From Leeuwenhoekiella sp. MAR_2009_132 (lineage in GTDB: Bacteria; Bacteroidota; Bacteroidia; Flavobacteriales; Flavobacteriaceae): DNA of 64,000 bases. How positions within the stretch are numbered: the stretch's first letter is position 1; each line of letters begins with the position of its first letter. Below the pieces are notes generated by a model that made no database searches, was not told the DNA's origin, and saw only the letters and a program-made list of their open reading frames with translations. A program made the position numbers and the translations under genes. This document shows, in pieces, positions 63,470 through 64,000 of the stretch. The stretch is taken from NCBI RefSeq assembly GCF_000687915.1, contig NZ_JHZY01000002.1, positions 1,178,001 to 1,242,000 on the forward strand, in the 5' to 3' direction.

Positions 63470-64000
63470 ATGTTAAAAACAATACCAATACAATCTGGAG
63501 ATTCATTTACTTTAAAAAAAGGCCAATTTTTAAAAGTTATAGATGTAAAAGGGGAGCAAGTAAGTGATCTTGTAGTCTTCAATGCAAACGATTATAACGA
63601 AAAAATTTCTGCCGGTAAGAGTATGGATTTTGAAGAATCAATTCTGTTGACTACCGGCAATTTTATTTGGAGTAATCTGGGGCATAAATTATTAAAAATA
63701 ATAGAAGATACAAATGGTCGTAATGATTTCTTATTAGCGCCTTGTTCGCAAGAAACATTCGAAATTATGTATGGTATAAATGAAGATCACCCCAGCTGTT
63801 TTAATAATCTTACGAATGCTCTTAAAAAATTTGATATTCCCTATTACGACATTCCTACAGCATTCAATGTTTTTATGAATGTTCAATTTGATCAGGCTGG
63901 AAAAATTTCAGTCTTACCTCCTACTTCTAAAGCGGGAGATTATGTGATTTTTGAAGCACAAATAGATTTAGTAGGTGCCTTAACTGCCTGCTCCGCCAGC
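63470..64000 (+). CDS. DUF1989 (urea carboxylase-associated) protein, truncated by the window end
   Basis: The ATG at 63470 opens a frame that runs off the window at 64000 (177 codons seen). It begins with IPIQSGDSFTLKKGQFLKVI and contains ILLTTGNFIWSNLGHKLLKI, NDFLLAPCSQETFEIMYGIN and KAGDYVIFEAQIDLVGALTA, then CSAS at the end; these are typical of DUF1989. Such proteins accompany urea amidolyase and YqcI/YcgG genes. It is probably in one operon with the gene before it. The C-terminal end is missing. Confidence 0.88.
   Translation, partial: MLKTIPIQSGDSFTLKKGQFLKVIDVKGEQVSDLVVFNANDYNEKISAGKSMDFEESILLTTGNFIWSNLGHKLLKIIEDTNGRNDFLLAPCSQETFEIMYGINEDHPSCFNNLTNALKKFDIPYYDIPTAFNVFMNVQFDQAGKISVLPPTSKAGDYVIFEAQIDLVGALTACSAS

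Overview
The window looks like a piece of a marine flavobacterial chromosome (Bacteroidetes, family Flavobacteriaceae; I cannot name the genus). The signs are low-GC coding sequence, lipoproteins with Bacteroidetes-style signal peptides, an NTQ-type rhodopsin of the kind known from marine flavobacteria, Blh, a DASH cryptochrome, GntA/DUF1989 proteins and a LacI-controlled sugar module. Nearly everything right of 22.3 kb on to about 60.5 kb is on the minus strand. Almost everything left of it is on the plus strand and is accessory DNA.

Region 1 (1-22,305) is the main discovery candidate. It is an array of about eleven gene cassettes separated by twelve imperfect, folding, attC-like sites. Each site has a left arm ending in AAC followed by an AT-rich strand (typically AACAACGTATATAAAAAATAG), a loop, and a complementary right arm ending in GTT (typically CATATACAAGACCGTT). 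Each cassette starts with TT plus six or seven bases just after the G of GTT. It ends with the reverse complement of those same bases just before the next left arm. This is what an integrated integron cassette looks like, because its own attC is split between its two ends. No integrase gene is in the window, so this is a cluster of attC-like sites lacking an integrase here. The first complete cassette is 6.7 kb and carries a mercury-resistance locus: ArsR-type regulator, MerT-HMA fusion, MerP-like protein, unknown exported proteins, DUF2652 protein, MerB and MerA. The others carry lipoproteins, tiny membrane proteins, S41 peptidase-like proteins, a hydrolase and an SDR/Atu4866/AraC set. Three insertion sequences (IS3, IS110, IS30 families) sit in the array. 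The IS110 element lies inside an attC arm, has an amber-interrupted transposase and has a structured non-coding end that could encode a bridge RNA.

Region 2 (22.6-47.5 kb) is a stress and energy island on the minus strand. It holds three tandem universal stress proteins, a P-type cation ATPase broken by a frameshift, phosphoketolase, a complete N-ATPase-type operon (atpD-C-Q-R-B-E-F-A-G) whose gamma gene is frameshifted, a SHOCT protein, two AraC paralogues, a GH130 enzyme (plus strand), a glycosyltransferase and a decayed second one, a rubrerythrin lipoprotein, a DUF2231-like protein and OsmC. The gene content suggests survival under low oxygen or energy limitation.

Region 3 (47.7-54.5 kb) is a sugar utilisation operon: PfkB kinase, FucP-like MFS transporter, LamB-like porin, ketose-3-epimerase-like protein and an AroE paralogue. 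A LacI repressor lies upstream, and three copies of one palindromic operator lie before the kinase and before lacI.

Region 4 (54.6-64 kb) holds a light-related operon (NTQ chloride-pump rhodopsin, DUF2254 protein, Blh carotene oxygenase), a DASH-type cryptochrome, a divergent pair of DNA-repair genes (exonuclease/GIY-YIG fusion and UvrD-like helicase), then GntA-like and DUF1989 proteins, the last cut by the window edge. I saw no tRNA, rRNA or CRISPR.
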